From Bacteroidota bacterium (GTDB taxonomy: Bacteria > Bacteroidota > Bacteroidia > Cytophagales > Cyclobacteriaceae): a DNA stretch of 62,268 nucleotides. A program made the position numbers and the translations under genes. Numbering within the stretch: position 1 is the first letter of the stretch; the number at the start of each line of letters is the position of its first letter. Where the stretch lies: contig JABDGP010000009.1 of NCBI GenBank assembly GCA_013285945.1, forward strand, positions 1-62,268. Direction: 5' to 3'. Of the stretch, positions 49,954 to 59,971 are shown one piece after another. Under the pieces are notes generated by a model. That model searched no databases and had not been told where the DNA came from. It saw only the letters and a program-made list of their open reading frames with translations.

Positions 49954-50912
49954 TGAAGCAATTCCTATCCGTCAATGATGTGCCCAATATCAATGCGCTA
50001 GTTGACAAAGCGCTTGCCTATAAGATAAATCCATTGGCAGATCAGCATCTCGGGCAAAAGAAAAGAATGGGACTGCTGTTCTTAAATCCGAGTATGCGCA
50101 CACGTTTGAGCACACAAATTGCAGCACAAAATCTGGGCATGGAAGCTATTGTATTTAATGTTGGCCAGGATGGTTGGGCCCTGGAGTTTGAAGACGAAGC
50201 CATCATGAGTGGCAACACCGTGGAACACGTAAAAGATGCCGCCCCGATTTTAGGAAAATATTTTGATGTGCTGGGCGTTCGCACCTTTCCTACGTTACAA
50301 AATAAAGAAGAAGACTACAGTGAATTGTACGTCAACCAGTTTATAAAATATTCAGGCATTCCTGTTATAAGTCTGGAGAGCGCAACACTGCACCCGCTGC
50401 AAAGTCTTACCGATCTGATTACAATCACAGAAACATTTAAAGAAAAAAGAAAGCCAAGGATAGTGCTCACGTGGGCACCGCATGTAAAGGCCCTTCCGCA
50501 ATGCGTGGCCAATAGTTTTTCACAATGGGTGAATGCCTGGGGAAAAGCGGATTTTGTAATTACACATCCTGAAGATTATGAGCTTGACCCGAAGTTCACA
50601 AAAGGAGCATCGATTACTCATCATCAGGACGAGGCGCTTGAAAATGCAGACTTTGTTTATGTAAAAAACTGGAGCACGTACAATGATTATGGTAGAATTT
50701 ATTGCAACGACCCTCAGTGGATGCTCACCAACAAAAAATTGAAACCTACTAATAATGCTAAAATAATGCATTGCCTGCCTGTAAGAAGAAATGTGGAGCT
50801 AAGCGATGAAGTGCTTGACAACGCCCATAGTATAGTGACACAACAAGCAGCAAACCGGGTATGGGCTGCACAAGGAGTATTGAGCGAAGTATTAAATGGA
50901 TTGGGTAAATAA
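49953..50912 (+). CDS. argF': N-acylornithine carbamoyltransferase, predicted N-succinylornithine type
   Basis: The protein has 319 residues. The carbamoyl-phosphate loop is the altered SMRTRLS rather than STRTR, and MHCLPVRRNVELSDEV is at the C-terminus, both as in N-acetylornithine and N-succinylornithine transcarbamylases. The residue aligned with Glu92 of the Xanthomonas acetyl enzyme and Pro90 of the Bacteroides fragilis succinyl enzyme is Val90 here (SGNTVEHVKD). From what I recall of the published mutants, non-Glu residues at this position favour the succinylated substrate. The other arg genes around it support the acylated pathway. Confidence 0.9.
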   Translation: MKQFLSVNDVPNINALVDKALAYKINPLADQHLGQKKRMGLLFLNPSMRTRLSTQIAAQNLGMEAIVFNVGQDGWALEFEDEAIMSGNTVEHVKDAAPILGKYFDVLGVRTFPTLQNKEEDYSELYVNQFIKYSGIPVISLESATLHPLQSLTDLITITETFKEKRKPRIVLTWAPHVKALPQCVANSFSQWVNAWGKADFVITHPEDYELDPKFTKGASITHHQDEALENADFVYVKNWSTYNDYGRIYCNDPQWMLTNKKLKPTNNAKIMHCLPVRRNVELSDEVLDNAHSIVTQQAANRVWAAQGVLSEVLNGLGK

Positions 50913-50964
50913 AATGAGTATCAATTCTATTTAGACTTAGCCCATTGAATATCGATTGACAACT

Positions 50965-51756
50965 ATGAACAAACTATATATCATTAAAATAGGCGGCAAC
51001 GTACTCGATAATGAAAAAGCGTTAGCCGAGTTCCTCAAAAATTTTGCTTCTATACAAGCACCAAAAATCTTAGTTCACGGAGGCGGAAAAATTGCCACAG
51101 ATATCGGAAACCAATTGGGCATCGAGTCAAATTACATTGATGGAAGAAGGATCACGGACTCTCCGACCCGTGATTTGGTAACCATGGTTTACGGTGGCCT
51201 TCTGAATAAACAAATTACAGCTCAGCTTCAGTCTTTGCATTGCAACGCTATGGGCGTAACCGGCGCAGATGGAAATTTACTACGCGCCACCAAACGTCCC
51301 GTTACAAAAATTGATTACGGTTATGTGGGTGATATCACTCCCGAGAGTGTTAACTCTACTTTTCTTTATTTTCTATTAAAACAAAACATCACTCCAGTAT
51401 TCGCTTCACTCACACACGCCAACGGCGAAATCCTGAATACCAATGCCGATACAATAGCTTCAGTGCTGGCAATCTCGCTGAGCAAACATTTTGATACGCG
51501 ATTGATATTTTGCTTTGAGAAGAACGGAGTTTTGAAAAATGTAAATGATGAAAACTCTGTGATCAGCAATCTTACTAAAGAACTTTATGATAAACTTTTG
51601 AAGGAAGGCTCCTTTCACGATGGTATTTTGCCAAAGCTTGAAAATGCTTTTGCTGCAATTCAATCGGGAGTGAAAGAAGTTTTGATTGGAGAACACTCTC
51701 ACCTATTAGCAAATACCGGTTATGACACTCGCGGAACTTTGATTACGCTACAATGA
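50965..51756 (+). CDS. argB: N-acylglutamate kinase
   Basis: The protein has 263 residues from the ATG at 50965; TTG at 50956 is an alternative. The amino-acid kinase motifs are IIKIGGNVLDNEKA, LVHGGGKIATDIG, VTGADGNLL, TNADTIASVLA and FCFEKNGVLKN. It phosphorylates acylglutamate. The stop overlaps the argE start (ATGA). Confidence 0.92.
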   Translation: MNKLYIIKIGGNVLDNEKALAEFLKNFASIQAPKILVHGGGKIATDIGNQLGIESNYIDGRRITDSPTRDLVTMVYGGLLNKQITAQLQSLHCNAMGVTGADGNLLRATKRPVTKIDYGYVGDITPESVNSTFLYFLLKQNITPVFASLTHANGEILNTNADTIASVLAISLSKHFDTRLIFCFEKNGVLKNVNDENSVISNLTKELYDKLLKEGSFHDGILPKLENAFAAIQSGVKEVLIGEHSHLLANTGYDTRGTLITLQ

Positions 51757-52814
51757 AAGAGCACTTGCCCGGCATTGCGATTGATCTACTGCAGCAATTA
51801 ATTTCCATTCCGTCTTTTAGTAAGGAGGAAACGAAAACGGCATCATTGATTGAAGACTTTTTAGCTTACCACAATATTATAACGGTTCGTAAGGGCAACA
51901 ACGTCTGGTCGAAGAATCGGTTTTATGATCCTACAAAGCCGACAATACTTCTTAATTCACATCACGATACCGTAAAACCAAATCCTGCCTATACCCGAAA
52001 TCCATTTTCGGCAAATATTGAAGGCGGAAAACTATTTGGCCTGGGAAGCAACGATGCCGGCGGCGCATTAGTATCACTTCTTGTTACCTACTTCTATTTT
52101 TACGGAGAAAAGAATTTAAAGCATAATTTAATACTCTTGGCTTCGGCCGAAGAAGAAATATCGGGTACAGGTGGAGTTGAATTGGTTTGGAATGATTTAC
52201 CAAAGATTGATTGTGCCATTGTTGGCGAGCCGACATTGATGGAAATGGCAATCGCTGAAAAAGGTTTGTTGGTTTTGGATTGTATTGCTAAAGGAAAAGC
52301 TGGCCACGCTGCTCGCGAAGAAGGCGTGAATGCAATTTATGAAGCGTTGGATGACATTACATGGTTTGAAAGTTTTCAATTTCCAAGGATTTCCAAAACC
52401 CTCGGCAAAGTAAAAATGACCGTTACCATGATCAATGCAGGTCAGGCTCACAACCAAGTTCCACCGGAGTGTAAATTTACTGTTGATTGCCGGGTGACGG
52501 ATGCATATTCATTTGAGGAAATTCTCGAAGAAGTAAAAAGGAATGTGAAATGTGAAATCGTACCACGATCACTGCGTTTGCGTCCTTCAAGTATCGAAGA
52601 GACACATCCATTGGCGCTTGCCGGGAAAAAGCTTGGCTTGAATTTTTATGGTTCACCTACCACCTCAGATCAGGCATTGATTCCCGTTCCTTCAGTGAAA
52701 ATTGGACCTGGGGATTCAGCTCGCTCTCACAGTGCCGATGAATTTATTTATACATCTGAAATAGAAAAGGGAATAGATACCTATATTGATCTTCTGGAGG
52801 GAGTAATAAAATGA
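51753..52814 (+). CDS. argE: N-acylornithine deacylase, M20 peptidase family
   Basis: The protein has 353 residues. The M20 metal and catalytic motifs are [51 protein letters not shown] and [12 protein letters not shown] dimerisation domain lies in the middle. It would release ornithine or arginine precursor from the acylated intermediate. It is overlapped by nudK at its end. Confidence 0.92.
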   Translation: MKEHLPGIAIDLLQQLISIPSFSKEETKTASLIEDFLAYHNIITVRKGNNVWSKNRFYDPTKPTILLNSHHDTVKPNPAYTRNPFSANIEGGKLFGLGSNDAGGALVSLLVTYFYFYGEKNLKHNLILLASAEEEISGTGGVELVWNDLPKIDCAIVGEPTLMEMAIAEKGLLVLDCIAKGKAGHAAREEGVNAIYEALDDITWFESFQFPRISKTLGKVKMTVTMINAGQAHNQVPPECKFTVDCRVTDAYSFEEILEEVKRNVKCEIVPRSLRLRPSSIEETHPLALAGKKLGLNFYGSPTTSDQALIPVPSVKIGPGDSARSHSADEFIYTSEIEKGIDTYIDLLEGVIK

Positions 52815-53386
52815 ACGAAGGCGTTAAGGTTTTAAAAACAGAAATACTTTCCAACAATTGGTATGTACTAAAGAAAGTTACTTTCAACTTTCTTACCCGA
52901 AAAGGAAACTGGATTGAACAAAGTAGAGAAGCGTACGATCGCGGTAATGGTGCGACTATTCTATTATACAATAAAGAGACTGCCAATGTGATTTTAACTC
53001 GTCAATTCAGAATGCCCACGTTCATCAACGACAATCCCACCGGAATGCTAATAGAGGCTTGCGCCGGTTTGCTCGATCTTGATAACCCAGAAGATTGCAT
53101 CCGTCGCGAAACCGAAGAAGAAACTGGTTTTAAAATCAAAGAAGTAAAAAAGATATTCGAAGCTTACATGTCTCCTGGTTCTGTCACGGAGGTGTTGTAT
53201 TTTTTTATTGCTGAATACTCAAGGGATATGCAAATATCGGAAGGTGGAGGTGTGGATGACGATGAGAACATTGAAGTGTTGGAAGTACCTTTTTCGAATG
53301 CACTGAAGATGATTGAGACAGGCGAGATACGTGATGGCAAAACAATTATGCTGCTTCAGTATCTACAAATTCACAATATACTTTGA
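52811..53386 (+). CDS. nudK: NudK-type Nudix hydrolase (GDP-mannose pyrophosphatase-like)
   Basis: The protein has 191 residues and overlaps argE by 4 bp. The Nudix box ends [12 protein letters not shown]. The rest agrees closely with what I remember of E. coli Nud[56 protein letters not shown] and [17 protein letters not shown]. NudK cleaves GDP-mannose and related sugar nucleotides. Its presence in an arginine operon is odd; it may be a passenger or have a link I cannot see. Confidence 0.88.
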   Translation: MNEGVKVLKTEILSNNWYVLKKVTFNFLTRKGNWIEQSREAYDRGNGATILLYNKETANVILTRQFRMPTFINDNPTGMLIEACAGLLDLDNPEDCIRRETEEETGFKIKEVKKIFEAYMSPGSVTEVLYFFIAEYSRDMQISEGGGVDDDENIEVLEVPFSNALKMIETGEIRDGKTIMLLQYLQIHNIL

Positions 53387-53423
53387 TGGCCACACAAATC
53401 TCACGCTTTGAATTAGAATCGAT

Positions 53424-54755
53424 ATGAAACTTTGGCAAAAAGAAAAAGATTCAGACAGCGCGGTAAACAAGTTCACCGTTGGCAACGACCGCAAAACAGA
53501 TCTCTATCTTGCTTCTGTTGATATACTTGGCTCGTTAGCTCATATCCATATGCTGGAGTCGGTGGGGTTGCTGGCAAAAGATGAGCTGAGTATCTTATCA
53601 CAAGAGCTTAAGTTGATCTATAGCGAAGTTGAAAAAGGCAATTTCATTATTGAAGATGGAGTGGAAGATATTCATTCGCAGATTGAAATTCTATTAACCA
53701 AAAAACTGGGTGACGTAGGAAAAAAAATTCACAGTGGCCGCAGTAGAAACGATCAGGTATTAGTTGACATCAAACTTTTTCTTCGAAATGAAATACAAAA
53801 CCTTACTGGCGAGGTAAAGTCTTTGTTTGATTTGCTTCAGTCAAAGAGTGAAGAACATAAGGAGAAACTTCTTCCTGGCTACACGCATCTGCAGCTTGCA
53901 ATGCCTTCGTCTTTCGGGCTTTGGTTTGGAGCCTATGCTGAAAGTTTGTCAGACGATCTGATTACACTTCAGGGTGCTTATCAAATTGTAAATAAAAACC
54001 CGTTAGGCTCCGCGGCAGGTTATGGCTCTTCCTTTCCGTTGAATAGAAAGATGACGACCGACTTACTTGGGTTTGATGATTTGAATTATAATGTGGTGTA
54101 TGCTCAAATGGGGCGTGGCAAAACCGAACGGATTGTTGTACAAGCCATCGGCAACCTGGGCGCGACGCTTTCTAAGCTGGCAATGGATGCGTGTCTATTT
54201 TTAAATCAAAACTTTGCATTCATTTCTTTTCCTGACGAGCTCACAACAGGTAGCAGCATAATGCCGCACAAAAAAAACCCCGATGTATTTGAGTTGATTC
54301 GTGCAAAATGTAATTCCCTTCAATCATTACCCAATGAAATCATCTTGCTGACCAACAATTTGCCATCAGGTTATCATCGCGATTTTCAGCTGCTTAAAGA
54401 AAAAGTGTTCCCTGCTTTCGAAACTTTAACCGATTGCCTGCAAATGGCTACGTTGATGTTGTCAAATATCAAAATAAAGGACCGCATTCTCGAAGACGAA
54501 AAATACAAGTACTTATTCAGTGTAGAGGAAGTTAATAAGCTTGTGCTGTCGGGAGTACCATTTCGCGATGCTTACAAGAAAATAGCGAACGACATTGAAA
54601 CGGGGAAGTTTACGTACTCACCTAAAGTCAACCACACCCACGAAGGAAGCATTGGCAACTTATGTAACGACAAAATCAGGGAGAGCTTTGATCAAATCCT
54701 TCACACATTCAATTTCGAAAGATCGAATAGTGCCGTTAAGAAATTACTCGATTAG
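53424..54755 (+). CDS. argH: Argininosuccinate lyase
   Basis: The protein has 443 residues. The fumarase/aspartase-superfamily signatures are EDIHSQIE, IHSGRSRNDQVLVDIKLFLR, YTHLQLAMPSSFGLW and the Ser-loop TTGSSIMPHKKNPDVFELIRAK. It is the last step to arginine and the last gene of the operon, 37 nt after nudK. Its stop directly abuts the end of the converging DUF2721 gene. Confidence 0.95.
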   Translation: MKLWQKEKDSDSAVNKFTVGNDRKTDLYLASVDILGSLAHIHMLESVGLLAKDELSILSQELKLIYSEVEKGNFIIEDGVEDIHSQIEILLTKKLGDVGKKIHSGRSRNDQVLVDIKLFLRNEIQNLTGEVKSLFDLLQSKSEEHKEKLLPGYTHLQLAMPSSFGLWFGAYAESLSDDLITLQGAYQIVNKNPLGSAAGYGSSFPLNRKMTTDLLGFDDLNYNVVYAQMGRGKTERIVVQAIGNLGATLSKLAMDACLFLNQNFAFISFPDELTTGSSIMPHKKNPDVFELIRAKCNSLQSLPNEIILLTNNLPSGYHRDFQLLKEKVFPAFETLTDCLQMATLMLSNIKIKDRILEDEKYKYLFSVEEVNKLVLSGVPFRDAYKKIANDIETGKFTYSPKVNHTHEGSIGNLCNDKIRESFDQILHTFNFERSNSAVKKLLD

Positions 54756-55151
54756 TCAGTGTTCCATATCTTTCAGCTCAATCTCAAGTGCACGTGTGCT
54801 GATGTAAATCTCATTCAGCGATAGTCCTAATGATAGCAAGAGGAAACCCAGACTCAGGCCAAAAGTTACAAAGGCCGGCACTTCATAGCCAAAATAAACG
54901 AGCAACATACAAAGCACACACAAAAAGAAACTAAGAATACCGGAAGCTTGCATTTGCTTAATCAATTCTAATCTGCGCTTCAGGTTTTTGATTTGCTCAT
55001 GGACGATTGCGCGCTCTTCAGGTACTTGCTTGTATTTGGTGTGCAGGTTTCTAATTAAAGTAGCCAATGCTAAAAAGCGATTAGTATATGCGAGCATCAG
55101 CAAAGTGATGGCAGGAAATAAAAGTGCAGGAGTATCGATGGCGAATGGCAT
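54756..55151 (-). CDS. DUF2721-family membrane protein
   Basis: The protein has 131 residues. A membrane segment near the N-terminus is followed by a basic helical stretch (NRFLALATLIRNLHTKYKQVPEERAI) and two more hydrophobic helices at about residues 73-93 and 95-118. The pattern is that of DUF2721. The function is unknown. It shares no bases with argH but touches it. Confidence 0.75.
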   Translation of the reverse strand: MPFAIDTPALLFPAITLLMLAYTNRFLALATLIRNLHTKYKQVPEERAIVHEQIKNLKRRLELIKQMQASGILSFFLCVLCMLLVYFGYEVPAFVTFGLSLGFLLLSLGLSLNEIYISTRALEIELKDMEH

Positions 55152-55203
55152 AACTGAATTTTGAATAGATTAAATTTACAGTCTAAAATTATCGAAACAT
55201 TTC

Positions 55204-56442
55204 ATGCAAGCACAAACTATTTTATTGGTTATCATCGGGATTGTTGTAGTAAGTTATCTCTTTGGTCAGTTTTTAGAGTACCTTAATTTACAAGCGCAGC
55301 GAAAGGAAATACCTGCGGAGATTGCCTCTTTTTACGACAAAGAAAAATATCTCAAGTCATTGGATTACCATCGGGAACAGACTTATTTCTCATTTATAAC
55401 CTCGGCATTCAGTCTTGGCCTTTCATTACTAATGCTCATGCTGGGTGGCTTTGGATGGTTGGATACCTTTCTCCGCGGCTTCATCACTTCAGAGATCCCG
55501 CTGGCATTGACATTCTTTGGAGTGCTCGCAATCACATCCGATTTAATTACAATTCCTTTTCAATGGTATTCAGTTTTTGTAATCGAGGAGAAATATGGAT
55601 TTAATAAAACCACTCCGAGAACCTTCATTGTTGACAAACTAAAAGGTTATTTGCTCGGAGCCATCATTGGCGGGCTCTTACTTTCGGCATTGATTTACCT
55701 GATCGGAAAGATCGGACCAAACTTCTGGGTCTGGTTCGGGATAATCGCTGCGGGGTTTATTCTGTTGGCTAACTTATTTTACACTTCATTAATTCTCCCT
55801 TTGTTTAACAAATTAACTCCGTTGCCTGAGGGTGAATTGAAAGACGCCATTCAAACCTTCGCGAAGAAGGTAAGTTTTCCACTGGACAATATTTTTGTAA
55901 TGGACGGCTCAAAGCGATCTAAAAAAGCAAATGCATTCTTTGCAGGAATCGGCAAGAAAAAGAAAATAGTATTGTTTGACACCCTGATCACCAATCATAC
56001 TTCAGAAGAGCTGGTAGCGGTACTTGCACACGAGGTGGGGCATTTTAAAAGGAAACATATCGTGTTTGGCTATGTGCTCTCAGTAATTCAAATCTTCTTC
56101 ACGTTGTGGGTTTTGTCATTGATGGTTTTCAATCAAAACGTTTCAATGGCACTTGGCGGAACTCAAACTGCCGTCCATCTCAACTTGATTGCGTTTACAA
56201 TTCTCTTCTCTCCTATCTCGGGTATCACCGGATTGCTGATGAGTATATACAGTCGCAGAAATGAATTTGAAGCAGACCGTTATGCCAAAGAAACATTTGA
56301 CGGAAATGCTCTGGCAAACGCCCTGAAAAAATTGTCAGTCGATTCGCTCAGTGACTTGTACCCGCACCCTGCCTACGTCTTCTTTCATTATTCGCATCCG
56401 CCATTACTAGCCAGGCTACAAGCTCTTAAAAAAAGTATTTAG
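55204..56442 (+). CDS. M48-family CAAX-type zinc metallopeptidase (Ste24-like)
   Basis: The protein has 412 residues and multiple membrane helices. The zinc motif is LAHEVGHFKRKH with its two His and catalytic Glu, and the third ligand region is NEFEADRYAKE. The N-terminal FYDKEKYLKSLDYHREQTYFSF is typical of Ste24-type enzymes. It should degrade or process membrane proteins. It is transcribed divergently from the DUF2721 gene, 52 bp apart. Confidence 0.9.
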   Translation: MQAQTILLVIIGIVVVSYLFGQFLEYLNLQAQRKEIPAEIASFYDKEKYLKSLDYHREQTYFSFITSAFSLGLSLLMLMLGGFGWLDTFLRGFITSEIPLALTFFGVLAITSDLITIPFQWYSVFVIEEKYGFNKTTPRTFIVDKLKGYLLGAIIGGLLLSALIYLIGKIGPNFWVWFGIIAAGFILLANLFYTSLILPLFNKLTPLPEGELKDAIQTFAKKVSFPLDNIFVMDGSKRSKKANAFFAGIGKKKKIVLFDTLITNHTSEELVAVLAHEVGHFKRKHIVFGYVLSVIQIFFTLWVLSLMVFNQNVSMALGGTQTAVHLNLIAFTILFSPISGITGLLMSIYSRRNEFEADRYAKETFDGNALANALKKLSVDSLSDLYPHPAYVFFHYSHPPLLARLQALKKSI

Positions 56443-56533
56443 CAACATCGACAAGAATCATCCAATTACTGGATCACATTGCCTTGCTGTAAAGTTATAC
56501 CAGTTGAGAGAAAGGGCTTCTTCAGTTTACACC

Positions 56534-59500
56534 TTAAAACTGCATCTTCAATCCTAGAATAAATGTTCTTGCCGGAGGATAACCTCCATAGTCAAATCCG
56601 CGTGACGCATTGCCCAGATTATGATTTACGTTGACAAGAGGATCGAGCCCGCTGTACTTTGTCAACAATAAGAGGTTCTGCCCCGTGATGGAAACACTGA
56701 GTGACTTTAATAAAGAATTTGATAGCGGGACGCGGTAAGAGATCGAAGTATAAGACAGTCGCACAAAATCACCTTTTTCAAGGTACTTGGAAGAAACAGC
56801 ATTCGGGTTACGTGGATTTTCAATTGAGTTCAATACAGCATACGTAACGTTATTGGCAGTTGCCAAACTTGACTTTGTCAGGAATGCATTTGTCGTGTTA
56901 TTGTAAACATAAAAACCCGTGGAGGAAGTGAGCAAAAAAGAGAGTTCTAAATTTTTGTAACTGAATTCATTTGAAAGACCACCGGAAAAAGTAGGAAGGG
57001 CCGATCCTAGAAGTTTGTTTTGGGCGTTGGAGGCATAGGTGTTAACACCGGAAGCATCGTAACCGGTAAACTGTGGCATACTCCAGGTAAACAGAGGATG
57101 CCCGTTCGTAATTATTTGGGCATAAGCTCCGGTGAGCCCCGGGCCAAAAACGGCACCAGTGGCTACTGGCACACCGAAATTCTTCACTTCGTTTTTATAA
57201 AACGTCATATTTAAGGAGCTGTTCCAGTAAAAATCGCCCTGTTTAACAGGTGTGCCGATAAGGACAACCTCTACACCCCTATTAACAACCGCGCCAGCGG
57301 AATTGGAGAGGAAGTTGGGGCCAGAACCAAATCCTCCGCCAGAAGAGTAATTAAGAATATGATCGCGAGTGTTATTAAAATATTCTATCGTGCCTCCGAT
57401 TCTGTTCGAGACTTTCCAATCCAAAGCAACTCCTATGGCTGTGGCTGTTTCAGGTTTTAAGCGTGAATTTCCGTTGTAAAAAATTGAAATCGGATTGCTA
57501 AAGCCATAAGGTGTCCAGAAACTGGTATATGTCTGCGTGGCATGAGGATCAAGACCTTCCTGACTTCCCAATTTACCATAGCTACCGCGCAGATCAAATT
57601 CAGTGAACCATTTGGCAAGGTTGTTACCAGCAAAAGTCTCCTTGTTTAGTTTCCACCGGCCAGTCAATCCATAATACAAACTATTCCGGTTTGAAGAGGC
57701 AAATTTGCTGGACTCGTCGTCGCGCAATATCCCCGTGATAAAGATTTTTTCCCTGAAACCATAACCAACCCTGGCAAAATAGGAAGTTAACTTTGTGGTC
57801 GAAGTGGTAGACGGATAGGCCGAAGTGATAATATTAAAATTGTCTATATCCTTAATGAATACATCGGTTGGAGTGGTAACAGGATTATTGAGACCCCATG
57901 CTAAGTTTCCATAACTATTTGATTTGAATTCCTGATAGTTATAACCGCCGTTGGCGCTGATGGCATGAGCTCTAAATACTCTGTCGAACGACAGCGTCAG
58001 CCCAAGCAATGAAGAAGTATTGGTTAAATATTGATAAACCGCCCTGCCATTCCCTGTGATTTGATTATTGTAAGCGAACCCGTTTATCACCGTGTTTCCC
58101 AAGCCCCAGTTCATAGGTATCCTTGGGTCTGCAAATGATTTTCTAAGCGAGTTGGAATTATTAATTCCCGAAGAAGCGGTAAGCGCAAGCCCATCAAGAA
58201 TCTCATATTTTAATGAAAGATTACCCATAATCCGGTTGACATTATCGTTGTCGGATAAATAAGCGAGCATGGCAGCAGGGTTTCTCCTTCCATCACCAGT
58301 ATCAAAAAATGTTCCGCCTGGTGAATAAACAGGTGCTGTTGGATTAAAATAGATTGCAGACTGAATCAAGCTTCCCTGGTAACCTGCATTGTCCGTTATG
58401 GGGGCATATTGATTTTTTACATTACCGACGGTACCCTGGGCATCGAATGAAAGTTTATCCTTAATTAAATATTTCGATAAATTAACCCGACCTGTAAGAC
58501 GTGTCAATCCCGAATTATTGACTACTCCCGGTTGATTTTCATAAGAACCGCTCACGCGCAATTTGGTCGTTGTGTTGGCCATACCCCAACCCAACTGGTA
58601 TCCGTTCACAAGGCTTGTTCTGAAAATCTGATTCTGCCAATCAGTGCTACTTCCCAGATTTATTGGCGGGGAAGACACATTTTGTTTTGCGATAGCCGGA
58701 GATACACCCGCGGCAATGCTGGCGTTTTCCACACCAGTCAGAAAATCGTTGGAGTTCAGCAGGTCATATCGCTTTGCAGGCTTTGAAAACCCAGCGTAGG
58801 TATTAAAGGTAAAGCCGCCTTTCCCTTTCTCACCAGATTTTGTAGTGACCAGGATCACACCATTGGCAGCGCGCATGCCATAGATCGCAGCTGCCGCATC
58901 CTTAAGAATTACGATGGAGGCAATATCGTCGGGGTTAAGAAAGAAAAGCGGGTTCTTTGGTGTTGATGTTCCTTCAACTCCACTCCGCGTGGGTGATGTT
59001 CCATTATTATCCATTGGCATACCATCAATGACATAAAGAGGTTCATTATTTCCTGGCAAAGGAGAGGAATACCCGCGTATGGCGATGCTGCTCGTTGCTC
59101 CCGGTTCACCCGATGATGGAGTAACTGTAACTCCGGCAATTTTCCCTGCAAATAGCTGCTCAGGCGTGGCAATGACACCCGGGTTAAAATTTTGACTTCC
59201 CAGGTTTACAACAGCACCAGTAAGTCTGGATTGAGAGACAACTCCATATCCAATTGCAACTGTAGGATCCTCTTCCAGCATCACTACTACTGAGGATTGC
59301 TTACCTAAACTTAACTCGCGGGTGGAATAACCTGGTGCTGAAAAGACCAAGATCCCACCATTGACTACAAAAGAGAAATGACCCAACGAGTTGGTTGTGG
59401 TGCGATTATAAGTTCCCTTTTCTTCGACATTTACGTCCTGAATAGGAATATCTCTGGCGGTGGTCACAACTCCAGTCACATTCTGCGCGCTTCCTTGAAA

Positions 59501-59539
59501 AGCTATTATGAAAAATAAAAAAGCAATCGATTTTATCAT
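56534..59539 (-). CDS. SusC/RagA-family TonB-linked outer-membrane receptor, without SusD
   Basis: The protein has 1001 residues. The signal peptide (MIKSIAFLFFIIAFQGSAQ) is followed by a carboxypeptidase-regulatory-like beta domain (about residues 20-92), the SusC plug (TPEQLFAGKIAGVTVTPSSGEPG, then SIAIRGYSS) and a long beta barrel that ends in the terminal Phe of LGLKMQF. The barrel has many aromatic strands as usual. There is no susD-type lipoprotein on either side within the window. The receptor may bind its ligand alone or pair with a SusD elsewhere. The ligand is unknown. Confidence 0.92.
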   Translation of the reverse strand: MIKSIAFLFFIIAFQGSAQNVTGVVTTARDIPIQDVNVEEKGTYNRTTTNSLGHFSFVVNGGILVFSAPGYSTRELSLGKQSSVVVMLEEDPTVAIGYGVVSQSRLTGAVVNLGSQNFNPGVIATPEQLFAGKIAGVTVTPSSGEPGATSSIAIRGYSSPLPGNNEPLYVIDGMPMDNNGTSPTRSGVEGTSTPKNPLFFLNPDDIASIVILKDAAAAIYGMRAANGVILVTTKSGEKGKGGFTFNTYAGFSKPAKRYDLLNSNDFLTGVENASIAAGVSPAIAKQNVSSPPINLGSSTDWQNQIFRTSLVNGYQLGWGMANTTTKLRVSGSYENQPGVVNNSGLTRLTGRVNLSKYLIKDKLSFDAQGTVGNVKNQYAPITDNAGYQGSLIQSAIYFNPTAPVYSPGGTFFDTGDGRRNPAAMLAYLSDNDNVNRIMGNLSLKYEILDGLALTASSGINNSNSLRKSFADPRIPMNWGLGNTVINGFAYNNQITGNGRAVYQYLTNTSSLLGLTLSFDRVFRAHAISANGGYNYQEFKSNSYGNLAWGLNNPVTTPTDVFIKDIDNFNIITSAYPSTTSTTKLTSYFARVGYGFREKIFITGILRDDESSKFASSNRNSLYYGLTGRWKLNKETFAGNNLAKWFTEFDLRGSYGKLGSQEGLDPHATQTYTSFWTPYGFSNPISIFYNGNSRLKPETATAIGVALDWKVSNRIGGTIEYFNNTRDHILNYSSGGGFGSGPNFLSNSAGAVVNRGVEVVLIGTPVKQGDFYWNSSLNMTFYKNEVKNFGVPVATGAVFGPGLTGAYAQIITNGHPLFTWSMPQFTGYDASGVNTYASNAQNKLLGSALPTFSGGLSNEFSYKNLELSFLLTSSTGFYVYNNTTNAFLTKSSLATANNVTYAVLNSIENPRNPNAVSSKYLEKGDFVRLSYTSISYRVPLSNSLLKSLSVSITGQNLLLLTKYSGLDPLVNVNHNLGNASRGFDYGGYPPARTFILGLKMQF

Positions 59540-59971
59540 ACCCTCGTATTAAAGCATTTCTATCTTAGTTTGACTCTTCTTACAAATCATTTCTTCAACT
59601 ATAACCTATTGGAGCTACATTGGGGCGTAAAAATAATATTCACGATTGATCTCGCAAGGACATCGTGGGCATTACTTAGTTGTTTGTGATTAGTTGTTGG
59701 TTTGGGGCAGTGTTACATAAAGATTGGTCCTCCGGTTCATTCCCCATCATGCTTTTTAGTACACGTTAGGCTTTGTAAGGCGTTTAAATCATTTATAACC
59801 CCCTCAAAAATAAGGAGGATGAGCATCTGCCCGTCCCCATTAGCTATTTTCTTATCATCTCCCTCGCAATCGCCTTCGACTCCCTTTCATTTACAAGTCA
59901 TCATACTTTTGAGTACAGTACCACATTCACCAACAACTGGCCGATACGGACAACTTTAGTCTCTCCATATA
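59540..59971. other. Intergenic region, 432 bp, no gene recognised
   Basis: No gene supported by motif or composition is seen. An 85-codon frame on the plus strand (59702-59959) has no recognisable features and an unlikely residue content. The region probably includes the promoter of the SusC gene. No clear terminator was found for the minus-strand gene ending at 59972. Confidence 0.4.

Noticed and set aside
59702-59959. 85-codon open frame in the gap after the SusC gene
   Set aside because: No motif, unlikely residue content, and no promoter or neighbour that supports it.
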